From: Bog-756 sp963710495
Lineage (GTDB): Bacteria; Actinomycetota; Acidimicrobiia; Acidimicrobiales; RAAP-2
DNA: 64,000 nt
Assembly (NCBI GenBank): GCA_963710495.1
Contig: CAVQAI010000012.1
Span: forward strand, 186,001 to 250,000
Direction of reading: 5' to 3'
Made by a program: the position numbers and the translations under genes. The notes beneath the pieces are model-generated. The model saw only the letters and a program-made list of their open reading frames with translations. It ran no database searches and was not told where the DNA came from. Shown here piece after piece: positions 34,446 through 43,057 of this stretch (positions are counted from its first letter, which is position 1; each line of letters opens with the position of its first letter).

Positions 34446-35411
34446 CCGAGCGCCGCGACGTGGTCGTCCTCGGATCGGGACCCGCCGGGCTGACGGCGGC
34501 CATCTACGCGGCGCGGGCCCAGCTCGCCCCGCTGGTCATCGAAGGGGAGCCTTCCTCGACCAGCGACCAGCCCGGCGGCCAGCTCATGCTCACCACCGAA
34601 GTCGAGAACTTTCCGGGGTTCGTCGACGGGATCATGGGACCCGAGCTCATGCAGATCTTCCGCGAGCAGGCGGCCCGCTTCGGCGCCGAGTACCTCACGG
34701 CCAAGGCGTCCCGGGTCGACCTCTCGCACCGGCCGTTCGCCATCTGGGTGGGCGATCCCCAGCCGGACGAGCCCGCCTACGAGGCCGACGCGCTGATCAT
34801 CGCCACCGGCGCCCAGTCGCTGATGCTCGGCCTGCCCAACGAGGAACGCCTGCTCGGCTACGGCGTGTCCACGTGCGCCACCTGCGACGGGTTCTTCTTC
34901 CGCGACCGCGAGATCGCCGTGGTGGGGGGCGGGGACTCGGCCCTGGAGGAGGCGCTCTTCCTCACCCGTTTCGCCAACAAGGTCACCGTCATCCACCGCC
35001 GCGGCGAGCTGCGGGCCTCCAAGGTCATGCAGCAGCGGGCCTACGCCCATCCGAAGATCGACTTCGCCTGGAACAAGGTCGGTGACCGACGTGCTGGGCG
35101 ACACCACGGTCACCGGCGTGCGGCTCTGCGACACCGTCAGCGAGGAGGAGTCGGTGCTCGAGGTGAACGGGCTGTTCGTGGCCATCGGCCACCTGCCCAA
35201 CACCGCCCTGTTCAAAGGTCAGCTCGAGATGGAGGAGAACGGCTACCTCCGGACCTTCGACGGGACCCGCACCAACGTCGACGGCGTGTTCGCCTGCGGT
35301 GACGTCCAGGATCACCGTTACCGCCAGGCCATCACCGCCGCCGGGTCGGGCTGCATGGCCGCCATCGACGCCGAGCGCTGGCTCGAGGACCAGCGGTCGT
35401 CGGCCGCCTGA
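34442..35411 (+). CDS. trxB: Thioredoxin reductase, with a single-base frameshift
   Basis: NADPH-dependent flavoprotein that reduces thioredoxin. FAD motif VVLGSGPAGLTAAIYAAR, redox-active CATC in STCATCDGFFF, NADPH motif VVGGGDSALEEALF and the late FAD motif VFACGDVQDHRYRQAITAAGSG are all present but in two frames. Removing c35080 turns AAG-GTC-GGT into AAG-GTG-GTG-ACC and joins the parts as KVVTDVLGDTTVTGV, giving about 322 residues, the normal size. The shift is therefore almost surely an inserted base. It is followed by trxA 170 bp downstream. Confidence 0.9.
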
Positions 35412-35508
35412 GGGCGGTCTCCCCCGACGCCGGCGCGGTGCGGGACCGGCGGCCACCCCGGTCCGACGCCTCGGCCGTCGGCGGGGAATGCCGCGGCCCG
35501 GGAAGTGG

Positions 35509-35540
35509 TTGACATAGCGTGTCCCCCGGGCGTGGGGACA
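35509..35540 (+). promoter_or_regulatory. Possible trxA promoter and hairpin
   Basis: TTGACA (35509-35514) matches a -35 element in the trxB-trxA spacer, but no good -10 follows. Immediately after it TGTCCCC (35520-35526) pairs with GGGGACA (35534-35540) in a 7-bp hairpin. The pair could be a regulator site over the promoter or a weak attenuator. Confidence 0.35.
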
Positions 35541-35580
35541 TCGTCGAGTCCCGCCAGGAGCGGGCAGGAGGAAAAGCTCG

Positions 35581-35907
35581 ATGAGTGAGAAGATCGCAAC
35601 CCTGACCGACGCTAGCTTTGACGAGCATGTCAAGTCCTCGGACGTTCCCGTGCTGGTGGACTTCTGGGCGGAATGGTGCGGTCCGTGCAAGATGATCGCC
35701 CCGGTGCTCGAGGAGATCGCTTCCGAGCAGGCCGGCAAGCTCGGCATCGCCAAGCTGAACATCGACGACAACCTGGACATCACCCGCCGGTTCGACGTCA
35801 TGAGCATCCCGACCCTCATCCTGTTCAAGGACGGGGAGCCGGTGGCCCGGATCATCGGGGCCAAGGGCAAGGGCCAGTTGCTCCAGGAGCTGTCGGCCCA
35901 CCTCTGA
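35581..35907 (+). CDS. trxA: Thioredoxin
   Basis: A 108-residue thioredoxin with the active site WAEWCGPCKM and the cis-Pro in MSIPTLILFK. It reduces cytosolic disulfides and is itself reduced by TrxB. ATG 35581 has AGGAGG nine bases upstream. The order trxB-trxA-cwlM is that of the origin region in mycobacteria and streptomycetes. Confidence 0.96.
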   Translation: MSEKIATLTDASFDEHVKSSDVPVLVDFWAEWCGPCKMIAPVLEEIASEQAGKLGIAKLNIDDNLDITRRFDVMSIPTLILFKDGEPVARIIGAKGKGQLLQELSAHL

Positions 35908-35995
35908 CCGGTTGGCGCCGGCGGGTCGTCGGCCCGTTGCCGGCCGTCGATCCCGGTTCCGGCCGGGCGCTCGCGCCTCCGACCAGAGGCCGGGG

Positions 35996-36988
35996 GTGAA
36001 CGCCGGGCGCGAGATCCGGCTCGAGTCCGGCGACCACGGTGCCGCCGTCGCCGACGTGCAGCGTCGGCTCGAGCAGCTCGGGTTCTCGACCGGCATCGAC
36101 CCGATGGGCTCCTACCAGGCCGGGACCCGGGCGGCCGTCGAGGCGTTCCAGCACCGGCGCGGCCTGCGGGTGGACGGCGTCTGCGGCCACCAGACCTGGT
36201 CGGCCCTGGTCGAGGCGGGTTTCCAGCTTGGGGACCGCTTCCTCTACCGGCGCACCCCGATGTTGCGGGGGGACGACGTCGCCGAGCTGCAGCAGCGTCT
36301 GAGCGCCCTCGGCTTCGACGCCGGGCGGGTCGACGGGATCTTCGGCGACACCACCTCGGCGGCGCTCGGCGACTTCCAGCGCAATGTCGGGCCTGCCGGT
36401 CGACGGCATCGCCGGGGCCGTCGACCGTCAGTCGAGCTCCTGCGCTTCGGGGCCCGCCACAACGACACCGAGCTGGTCACCTCGGTCCGGGACCGTGAAC
36501 GGCTCCGCCAGTCGCCGCGCACGCTGGCCGGGCGGAGGGTGGCCATCGGCGAGGAGGGCGGGCTCGACGCCGCGGTGGCCGGACTGCGGAGGCTGCTGGT
36601 CAACGAGGGGGCCGTCGTGACCACCCACCACCACCCCGACGGGTCGATCCAGGCCTCGGAGGCCAACGCCGGCGAAGCCGAGGTCTACATCGGGTTGCGT
36701 CTCGACACCGGCCGGCCGCACTGCTCGACCGCCTACTACGCCGTCGACCGCTACTCGTCACCGGGTGGGCGCCGTCTCGCCGAGCTCCTCCAGCGCACCC
36801 TCCCCTCCTCGTTGGACCTGCCCGACGGGGGCAGCCGGGGCATGTCGCTCCCCGTCCTCCGCGAGACCCGCATGCCCGCGGTGATCTGCGAGATCAGTCC
36901 GGCCGCGGTGGTCGTCGAGCAAGCCGCGACGCTGGCCCGGGCCGCGGTCGACGCGCTGGTCGAGTGGGTGGGCACCCCCTGGGACTGA
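35996..36988 (+). CDS. cwlM: CwlM-like peptidoglycan regulator with two compensating frameshifts
   Basis: The N-terminus has two peptidoglycan-binding type 1 repeats: QRRLEQLGF...VEAFQHRRGLRVDGVCG, then QQRLSALGFDAGRVDGIFG. A degenerate N-acetylmuramoyl-L-alanine amidase 3 fold follows. Between 36389 and 36431 the frame is wrong: the alternative frame reads GLPVDGIAGAVDRQ, as the second repeat requires. One extra G at 36389-36391 and one missing base after 36431 restore it. In the amidase domain the first zinc motif is AIGEEGG instead of DPGHGG and the SIHAN motif is absent, so catalysis is doubtful. Mycobacterial CwlM is an essential regulator of peptidoglycan precursor synthesis. GTG 35996 is the assumed start. 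Confidence 0.82.
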   Translation: MNAGREIRLESGDHGAAVADVQRRLEQLGFSTGIDPMGSYQAGTRAAVEAFQHRRGLRVDGVCGHQTWSALVEAGFQLGDRFLYRRTPMLRGDDVAELQQRLSALGFDAGRVDGIFGDTTSAALGDFQRNVGPAGRRHRRGRRPSVELLRFGARHNDTELVTSVRDRERLRQSPRTLAGRRVAIGEEGGLDAAVAGLRRLLVNEGAVVTTHHHPDGSIQASEANAGEAEVYIGLRLDTGRPHCSTAYYAVDRYSSPGGRRLAELLQRTLPSSLDLPDGGSRGMSLPVLRETRMPAVICEISPAAVVVEQAATLARAAVDALVEWVGTPWD

Positions 36989-37071
36989 GGGCGTCCCTCC
37001 CCCCCGGGTGCCCTGCCGCAGGGCCCCGCCCCGGTGGTCAACCATGGACCTCCGCTTCACCCACCGGACGA

Positions 37072-37102
37072 AATCCACAACGTCATGCACAGGTTGTGGA
37101 TT
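37072..37102. other. 10-bp inverted repeat of DnaA-box-like halves
   Basis: AATCCACAAC (37072-37081) and GTTGTGGATT (37093-37102) form a perfect 10-bp inverted repeat with an 11-nt spacer, in the gap between convergent cwlM and parB. Each arm holds a near-consensus DnaA box (AATCCACA against TTATCCACA) in opposite orientation. A terminator hairpin is the alternative explanation. Confidence 0.6.
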
Positions 37103-37214
37103 ACGCTCTACCGTGGGTTCAGGGATAGAAAACTGACTGAGAGTAGTTGCTGAATCTCGGCTTTGTGCATTATGTCGAGTTATTACCACTCTCCGTGGTA
37201 TATCCCGTTCAGGC

Positions 37215-38137
37215 TCAGGCCGTTTCGGCCCGCCCGACCATCAGGGTGTAGATGCGCTCGAGGTCCTCGAGGGTGGCGAACTCGACCACCACCTTCCCCC
37301 GCTTGGAGCTCAGGTCGACCTTGACCCTTGTGTTGAGGTGGCTGGAGAGCAGCTCCTCGAGCTCGAGGATGCCCGGCGGCGGGCAGACGGTGGTCGCCGG
37401 TCGGGTCGCTCGGTCGCTCGCCGTTCCCGCGATCGACCCGGCGGCCGGCCCGGCTCGCCCGTTCGTCGTGCTGACGGACGAGGTCCTCGACCGCCCGCAC
37501 GGTGAGGCCCTCATCGGCGGCGCGCTTGGCCAGACTCTCCTGATAGCCGCGATCCGGGGTGCCGAGGAGGGCCCGGGCATGGCCGGCGGAGATCTGCCCC
37601 TCTGCCAGCAGGCGCTGGGCCCCGGCGGGCAGCTGGAGCAGGCGGAGGGTGTTGGTCACCGCCGGCCCGGCTGCGCCCGACCCGCCTGGCCACCTGGTCG
37701 TGGGTCTAACCGAACTCCTCGATGAGCTGTTGATAGGCGGCCGCTTCCTCCAGCACGTTGAGGTCCTGGCGGTGGAGGTTCTCCACCAGGGCCTGCTCGA
37801 GGCTCAGGGTCTCGTCGGACGTCTGGACCAGCACGGGGATGGTCTGGAGCCCGGCCCGACGGGCGGCCCGCCACCGCCGCTCCCCGGCGATCAGCTCGAA
37901 GTCGTCGGCTGCCTCGCCTCCGATCTGGCGGACCAGGACCGGCTGCAGCACGCCGAGCTCCTTGATGGAGGCGGCCAGCGAGGCCATGGTGTCCTCATCG
38001 AAGTTCACCCGGGGCTGGCGGGGGTTCGGTTTGATACTGCCGATGGGCACCTCGCGCAGAGCGGACGACCGATCGCCCACCACCTCGGTGGGGATGAGTG
38101 CGCTCAAGCCCTTGCCCAGTCCGCTACGGCGTGCCAC
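37215..38137 (-). CDS. parB: Chromosome partitioning protein ParB, interrupted
   Basis: ParB binds parS and, as a CTP-dependent clamp, spreads on DNA to drive origin segregation. The N-terminal part is intact: MARRSGLGKGLSALIP, NPRQPR, and FELIAGERRWRAARRAG (the CTP-binding GERR motif). Then come a TAG in EEFG-stop-THDQVARRVGRS at about 37706 and an extra G before VTNTLRLLQLPAG near 37660 (HTH region). A third shift at about 37400-37480 precedes the C-terminal dimer domain ILELEELLSSHLNTRVKV, ending at 37215. All parts of a 300-residue ParB are there in order, so errors in the sequence are likelier than gene loss. Confidence 0.85.
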
Positions 38138-38933
38138 CGCTGACCTCCTTGGCTAGTTCCCGGTAGGCGACGGCACCGCGGGAGCCCGGGTCGAAGGTGG
38201 TGATGGGCTGGCCGAAGGAGGGCGCCTCGGAAAGGCGCACCGTCCTCGGAATCACGATTCGGCACACCTTCGAGCCGAAGTGCTGGCGGACCTCGGCCGC
38301 AACCTGGTCGGCCAACTTGGTCCGGGCGTCGTACATGGTCAGGACGATGGTCGAGATGTCCAGCTTGAGGGTTGAGGTTGGACGCCACCAGGTGCACGTT
38401 GCGCATCAGCTGGCTGAGCCCTTCCAGGGCGTAGTACTCGCACTGGATGGGGACCAGCACCTCGTCGGCGGCGGCCAGGGCGTTGACGGTGATCAGCCCG
38501 AGGGACGGGGGACAGTCGATGAGCACGTAGTCGAAGTCGTCGATGACCGTCTCGATGGATTGCTTGAGCTTGAGCTCCCGGCTGAAGGCCGGCACCAGTT
38601 CGATCTCGGCCCCGGCCAGGGCGATGGTGGCCGGGGCGACGAAGAGGTTCTTCATACTGGTCGGCTCGACGCAGTCCTCCAGCGAGGCGTCCCGCATCAG
38701 CACGTCGTACATCGAGATCTCGAAGTTGCGGGCATCGATGCCCAGGCCGGTGGTGGCATTGGCCTGAGGGTCGAGATCGATGACCAGCACCCGGAACCCG
38801 AGCTCGGCCAGAGGCGGCACCCGAGATTCACCGATGTCGTGGTCTTGCCGACCCCGCCCTTCTGATTGGCCACCGCCATGACGCGGGGGAGGGCGTTGTC
38901 GGCGGCGGCCTGCGGCTCCCAGTCGTCGGGCAT
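38124..38933 (-). CDS. parA: Chromosome partitioning ATPase ParA, frameshifted
   Basis: ParA is the Walker-type ATPase that moves ParB-bound origins. The deviant Walker A NQKGGVGKTTTSVNLG is in one frame, and LAELGFRVLVIDLDPQANATTGLG to QCEYYALEGLSQLMRNVHLV in a second (join near 38815, where CTCGGGTGCCGCCTCTGG has two extra bases). After an extra base near 38366 (NLNPQ), TMYDARTKLADQVAAEVRQHFG to VSGGTP lies in a third. The end overlaps parB by 14 bases. ATG 38933 gives a minimal ParA; the frame is open further to 39452, so an N-terminal extension, as in M. tuberculosis ParA, is possible. Confidence 0.85.
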
Positions 38934-39567
38934 CTCCTCCCGGGCAGTCCACCGGCTCGGGGTGCGCTCCTTGGAGCGCACCGGTCGGCCCCCGTCATCG
39001 TCGGACGCAGGCCGCTCGGGACGCACTTCGGCCAGCGTGTCCTGACGTTGGGCGGGCGGCAGGTGGCGGATCGCCCGTCGGCTCGCGGGCCGGGTTTCCG
39101 ACGGGGGGGTGTGCGGGGTCGCTCGGGGACGCCGCCTCGGTGGCCGCACTGTCTCGAGCACTCGAGATCGAGACTTTGGAGCCGGGGTTGCTCGCCGCCG
39201 CCGGCTTCCCTTCACTGGGGTCGGGGGCAGCACGTGGTCCAGCTCGGCATGGGCGATGGCCACGTCGGTGATGGTCTCCCTGAACCCGGCATGGAGCCCG
39301 CCGGGGGGCGTCGGGCTCGACCGGGGCGAGGCGGGTGGGTCCTGGTTATCGTCCTCCTCCGACGGGGCCGGGGTGGGGGTGGGGGTGCACCAGCCGGACT
39401 GCGGCGGTCCCATTGGGGTCGGTATCGGATCCGCCGTTGCGACCCTGATCATCTGGACGAGGGGACCGGCGACGCCGAAGGCCGCGCACTAAGGTCTCAT
39501 CGAGATGGCAGGTATCAAGACCTTCATCCTCTCCCGAAGGAGAACTCGGGTCAAGCATTTGGTCGAG
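38934..39567 (-). other. Region upstream of parA core; possible ParA N-terminal extension
   Basis: Two open minus-strand frames cover this 630-bp stretch: one runs from 39452 into the ParA Walker A region with Pro/Arg-rich low-complexity sequence, the other from 39558 to 39346 (MLDPSSPSGEDEGLDTCHLDETL). The second, read a little further upstream, crosses the first parS as VSRET, the same peptide that the parS inside M. tuberculosis parA encodes. Given the indels in the region, these may be one disordered ParA N-terminus in pieces. No other gene is seen. Confidence 0.4.
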
Positions 39568-39583
39568 TGTTTCACGTGAAACA
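39568..39583. promoter_or_regulatory. parS site 1
   Basis: TGTTTCACGTGAAACA is the perfect 16-bp parS consensus, the ParB loading site for chromosome segregation. It lies between parA and rsmG near the origin, as in many actinobacteria. Confidence 0.97.
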
Positions 39584-39659
39584 TCGGACCCGAGGTCGAT
39601 GCGGCGAAATTTCTCGGTCCTGCCGGAGCCCCGGTTCCGGACCGTCTCTCTCGACCGGG

Positions 39660-39675
39660 TGTTTCACGTGAAACA
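39660..39675. promoter_or_regulatory. parS site 2
   Basis: A second perfect TGTTTCACGTGAAACA, 92 bp from the first, located 72 bp past the 3' end of rsmG. Confidence 0.97.
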
Positions 39676-39747
39676 TCCGAGTGTCCGGGAGCCCGGCAAC
39701 TGCCCGGGTCGAGCCGCGGGCCGTGACCGTCGAGGGAGGTCTTCCCG

Positions 39748-40422
39748 TCAGAAGAGCGGGCGTTTACCGGGAACGCCGGTCCGTCTCGGGAACCGGTCGA
39801 CGCTGGAGCCGACCTTGCGGAGGACCCGGTAGCCGAAGCGATCGTCGATCCGGAGCACTCCCCCGTTTACCAGGGCCAACTGCGCCAGGCCATCCCCCGG
39901 CCATCGCTCGTCCCCGTTCCCCTCGGGCGCCTCGGACACCACCATCAACCCCCCGGGAAGGACGAAGGGCGATCCGCACTCGGCGGTGACGGCCGGGGGT
40001 CCGAAAGAGCGAGCGGTGACCACCTCGAATCGCTGGCGGAGGGCATGCTCCCGAGCCAGCTCCTCGGCACGACCTCGGAGTACCTCGACGTGGTCGAGCT
40101 GGGGAAGGCGTGCCGCCTCGCTGCTCAGGAATTCGGCCCGCCGCTGGCCGGCCTCGACCAGGACGACCCGGCACTGGGGCCAGCACGCCCCGACCACCAG
40201 GCCGGGGAGACCACCACCGCTACCCAGGTCCAGAGCCGTGGCGGGAGCACCCGACCGATCCCGCTCGACGGTGAGGACGAAGCCGAGTGCATGGTCGATC
40301 TGCCGGGCCAGCTCGGCCGGCCCCACGAAGCCGAGCTCGACGGCCCGGCCGACGGCGGCCACCACCTCGTCCGGCACCCGCCGGCGGTGCTCGGTTGGGT
40401 CGGGAGCGGCCATGTCGGTCAC
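39748..40422 (-). CDS. rsmG: 16S rRNA (guanine-527-N7) methyltransferase RsmG/GidB
   Basis: A 224-residue SAM-dependent enzyme that methylates G527 of 16S rRNA. The SAM motif is ALDLGSGGGLPGLV, followed by the acidic VLVEAGQRRAEFL and the VVTARSFGPPA segment. The C-terminus ends RRTGVPGKRPLF, the typical RsmG tail. It is intact and lies in the order jag-rsmG-parA-parB on the minus strand. Confidence 0.95.
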   Translation of the reverse strand: MTDMAAPDPTEHRRRVPDEVVAAVGRAVELGFVGPAELARQIDHALGFVLTVERDRSGAPATALDLGSGGGLPGLVVGACWPQCRVVLVEAGQRRAEFLSSEAARLPQLDHVEVLRGRAEELAREHALRQRFEVVTARSFGPPAVTAECGSPFVLPGGLMVVSEAPEGNGDERWPGDGLAQLALVNGGVLRIDDRFGYRVLRKVGSSVDRFPRRTGVPGKRPLF

Positions 40423-40488
40423 GGAAGGCCAACCCTCAAGCTCCGAGCACCACGCCGCCCGGCAACGTTGCCCGGGCCGGCGCCGGCA

Positions 40489-41511
40489 TCACGTCGAGGG
40501 TTGGATCACCACGTATCTCGAGGGCTCGGTCCCGGCCGAACGTGTCTCGACCTCGTCCATCTCGTTGACGGCGTCGTGGACCACTTTGCGGTCGGCGGGC
40601 GACATCGGTTCGAGGGCACGCTCCTCGCCGGAAGCCTTGACCTCGGCCACGATGCCCTCGGCGAAGCGACGCAGGGCGGCCGACCGCTTCTCCCGGTAGC
40701 CACCCACGTCCACCAGGATCCGGTCGGTGCGGTTCTCCGACTGCCGTTGGACAAAGGTCCGGGTGAGGTCCTGGACCGCGGCCAGCGTGGCCCCCCGCGG
40801 CCCCACCAGCAATCCAAGGTCGTCGCCCGTGGCCGAGACCTGAACGGTGTCCTCATCCACCTCGGCAAAGGTGACCTCGGCGCTGAGGCCGAACTCCTGC
40901 ACCAACCCGGCCACGAACTCCCTGGCCGCCTCACCTTGTTGCTCGAGCGTCAGTGACTCCTCCATCGCTTCCTCACTATCCCCGGAGCCTGGTCCGGCGG
41001 TCTGTTTCCCTTGTCTTGACCGGCCGTTGGTCCCCGATCCACTGGCCCCACCACCGCCCGAGCCGCGCCGTGGCCGGCGCGAGCGCCCCGACCGCTCGCC
41101 GCCGCCGGAGCGGCTCCCGCTGTCGGCGGGCGCATCCCCGGCCCGGCTGCCGTTCTCATCACTCGTGCTGGGAGCCCGCTCCCCGGCCGCCCCTGGTCCG
41201 TTCGACCCCGATCGGGATCGCGGGGGACGCTGGCCGCCGCCCGACTTCCCATTGGAGCCGCTGCGTCGGCTCCCTCCGTCACGGGCTCCCCGGCCCCCGT
41301 CCGAGCGCTGCCGGCGGCCACGCTTCGGTCGGGGAGCGACCGGGCGGACGCGGGCCCTGACCCGGGCTTCCCCTCGAACCCTTCCGAACAGGCCCGCCTT
41401 CGGCTCGCTCAGGATGACCAACTCGGCGTCGTCCTCGGCGACGCCCAGGAGATCAAGGACCGTCTCTTTGGCCTCGAGCAGTGACTTACCGCCGGCCTCG
41501 ACCCATTCCAC
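40489..41511 (-). CDS. jag: Jag/KhpB-type RNA-binding protein
   Basis: A 340-residue protein with three parts. The Jag-N domain (residues 1-55) has LLEAKETVLDLLGVAEDDAEL and LFGRVRGEARVRARV. A linker of about 130 residues is rich in Ser/Gly/Arg (RSRRPRRGSGGGGASGSG). The C-terminal KH domain (DLGLLVGPRGATLAAVQDL) is followed by an R3H domain (REKRSAALRRFAEGIVAEV...PADRKVVHDAVNEM). It probably binds RNA and helps coordinate envelope growth. The linker is longer than in most homologues. GTG 41511 starts three bases after the inferred yidC stop. Confidence 0.92.
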   Translation of the reverse strand: MEWVEAGGKSLLEAKETVLDLLGVAEDDAELVILSEPKAGLFGRVRGEARVRARVRPVAPRPKRGRRQRSDGGRGARDGGSRRSGSNGKSGGGQRPPRSRSGSNGPGAAGERAPSTSDENGSRAGDAPADSGSRSGGGERSGRSRRPRRGSGGGGASGSGTNGRSRQGKQTAGPGSGDSEEAMEESLTLEQQGEAAREFVAGLVQEFGLSAEVTFAEVDEDTVQVSATGDDLGLLVGPRGATLAAVQDLTRTFVQRQSENRTDRILVDVGGYREKRSAALRRFAEGIVAEVKASGEERALEPMSPADRKVVHDAVNEMDEVETRSAGTEPSRYVVIQPST

Positions 41512-41514
41512 CCG

Positions 41515-42767
41515 CTATCGCGCCTTTCGTTCCCGCTTGGACTTCGAGCGCGGGTGGGCCTTGGCCCCCGCCGCGTCCATCTGCGGCTTGAGACCCCGTC
41601 GGCCGCCCGTTGCTGCCGCTGCGTTGGCCGCCCTTGGAACCGGCGCGGCTCGTGCCCGTTCCGTTGACTCCCGGCTTTCGCCCATTGGCACCGCCGCGGG
41701 CCGGTTGGGCCGGCCGCGATGCCTTGGCCGGGGCCTTGGCCCCCGGCTTCGCTCCCGGCTTGGCCGGCGCCGGCCGCACGCCCCGCCGGGGTTTTGGTCG
41801 CCCCCGTGGCGGCGCCGTTCTTCGACCCGGCCGACGAGCTGCCCGCCTTGGGGCGGGGCAGGGCACGTTCGGTCCGGTCCACCACTGGCGGCTTCGGGCC
41901 TTTCCGGGCCGGCGGGTCTGCTCCGGCGGTGGGGGGCGGCGGTGGCCCGCCCACGATGCCCCGCCGGAACAGGACCTCCTGGGTGAGGATCCGGATGGCA
42001 CTGGAAACAATGAAATAGACATTCAAAATAGCGGCAACATTTAGGTAAATAAATCCAAAGATGAGCGGCATATATTTCTGCAACATGGCCGCCTGAGGAT
42101 TGGCCTGCGCCGCCTGGGGATTTCGGGCGTTGAGCCGAGACATTTGCAAGTACTGCAGACCGACTGCGGCCACCACCAGCAGGAGAAATGGGATGGCGGC
42201 CCAGACCGAGCTGTGGTGGGACAGCAACTTGTCGGCGAAGTTCATTCCGAAGGAATTGAGCTGGCCATGGGCAGCAACGATGTCTTCGTACATCTTGCTG
42301 TGGACGGGGATGTAGCGGGGCTCGGCCACCACCGTGGCGGGGTGGACGACCTTCAGCCCGCCCACCGTCGTCGTGTAACCGGGGTGGGTAACCGTGTTCG
42401 TCATTCCCCGAATTACGCTGTAGAGAATGAAGAAAGCCGGCATCTGCAATAGGAGTGGCAGGCAGCCGGAGGCCGGGTTGACATGGTGCTCTTTGTAGAG
42501 CTTCATCATTTCTTCGTTTAGCTGGACCCGGTCGCCCTTGTACTTCTGCTGGAGCTTCTTCATCTCGGGCGCCAGTGCCTGCATCGCCGCCATGTTCTTG
42601 GTGCTCTTCACCGTCAGCGGGGTGAGCAGGGCCATGATGACGATGGTCAGCAGGGCGACGTCGATGGGGTAGTTCGGGATGATCGAGTAGAAGAAGGCGA
42701 GGATCCCGCCGAACGCATCGAGCAGGGGCTGGAAGATCCGGCCGATGTCCTTGGTCAGCGACTGCAT
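41515..42767 (-). CDS. yidC: Membrane protein insertase YidC, tail frameshifted
   Basis: Inserts proteins into the cytoplasmic membrane alone or with Sec. The Oxa1/YidC core is intact in one frame: LLDAFGGILAFFYSIIPNYPIDVALLTIVI, LTPLTVKSTKNMAAMQALAPEMKKLQQKYKGD, NPASGCLPLLLQMPAFFILYSVIRG and the last helices near YMPLIFGFIYLNVAAILNVYFIVSSAIRI. The basic Ala/Pro/Lys-rich tail crosses two indels (about 41760-41830 and about 41590-41640). It then reads LKPQMDAAGAKAHPRSKSKRERKAR and stops with TAG at 41515, three bases before jag. Read without correction the frame would run into jag, which is unlikely. Confidence 0.9.
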
Positions 42768-43057
42768 GGGACCTCCCTACCGGGCACGGGGTCGACCCCG
42801 TGCCCGCCCCAGGGATGGCAGCGGGCCAGGCGGCGGGCGGCCAGACCGGCGCCCCGGACGGCGCCGTGGGCCTCGATGGCGCCGATGGCGTACTCCGAAC
42901 AGCTCGGGAGGAACCGGCACCCCGAAGGTCGGCCCGCTCTGGCCAGTTGGTACGTGCGGATCGCCACCATCAGCCCCTTGGCCGCCAGCCGCGGGGTGTG
43001 GGGCACCGTCGGCGCGTCCGGGCTAGCGCCGGGGAGGTCGCTGATGGCCCGGATCAC
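42755..43057 (-). CDS. yidD: Membrane protein insertion efficiency factor YidD
   Basis: A 100-residue YidD with the family signature CRFLPSCSEYAIGAIEAHG and RLARCHPWGGHGVDPVP. Its N-terminus is somewhat extended before the first amphipathic helix (KGLMVAIRTYQL). The start overlaps the rnpA stop by four bases and the end overlaps the yidC start by 13 bases, in the usual rpmH-rnpA-yidD-yidC-jag order. Confidence 0.94.
   Translation of the reverse strand: MIRAISDLPGASPDAPTVPHTPRLAAKGLMVAIRTYQLARAGRPSGCRFLPSCSEYAIGAIEAHGAVRGAGLAARRLARCHPWGGHGVDPVPGREVPCSR

Noticed and set aside
41409..41514. YidC-Jag fusion protein suggested by the uncorrected frame
   Set aside because: The alternative frame gives a proper YidC tail with a TAG three bases before the jag start, and jag has its own start and N-terminal domain.
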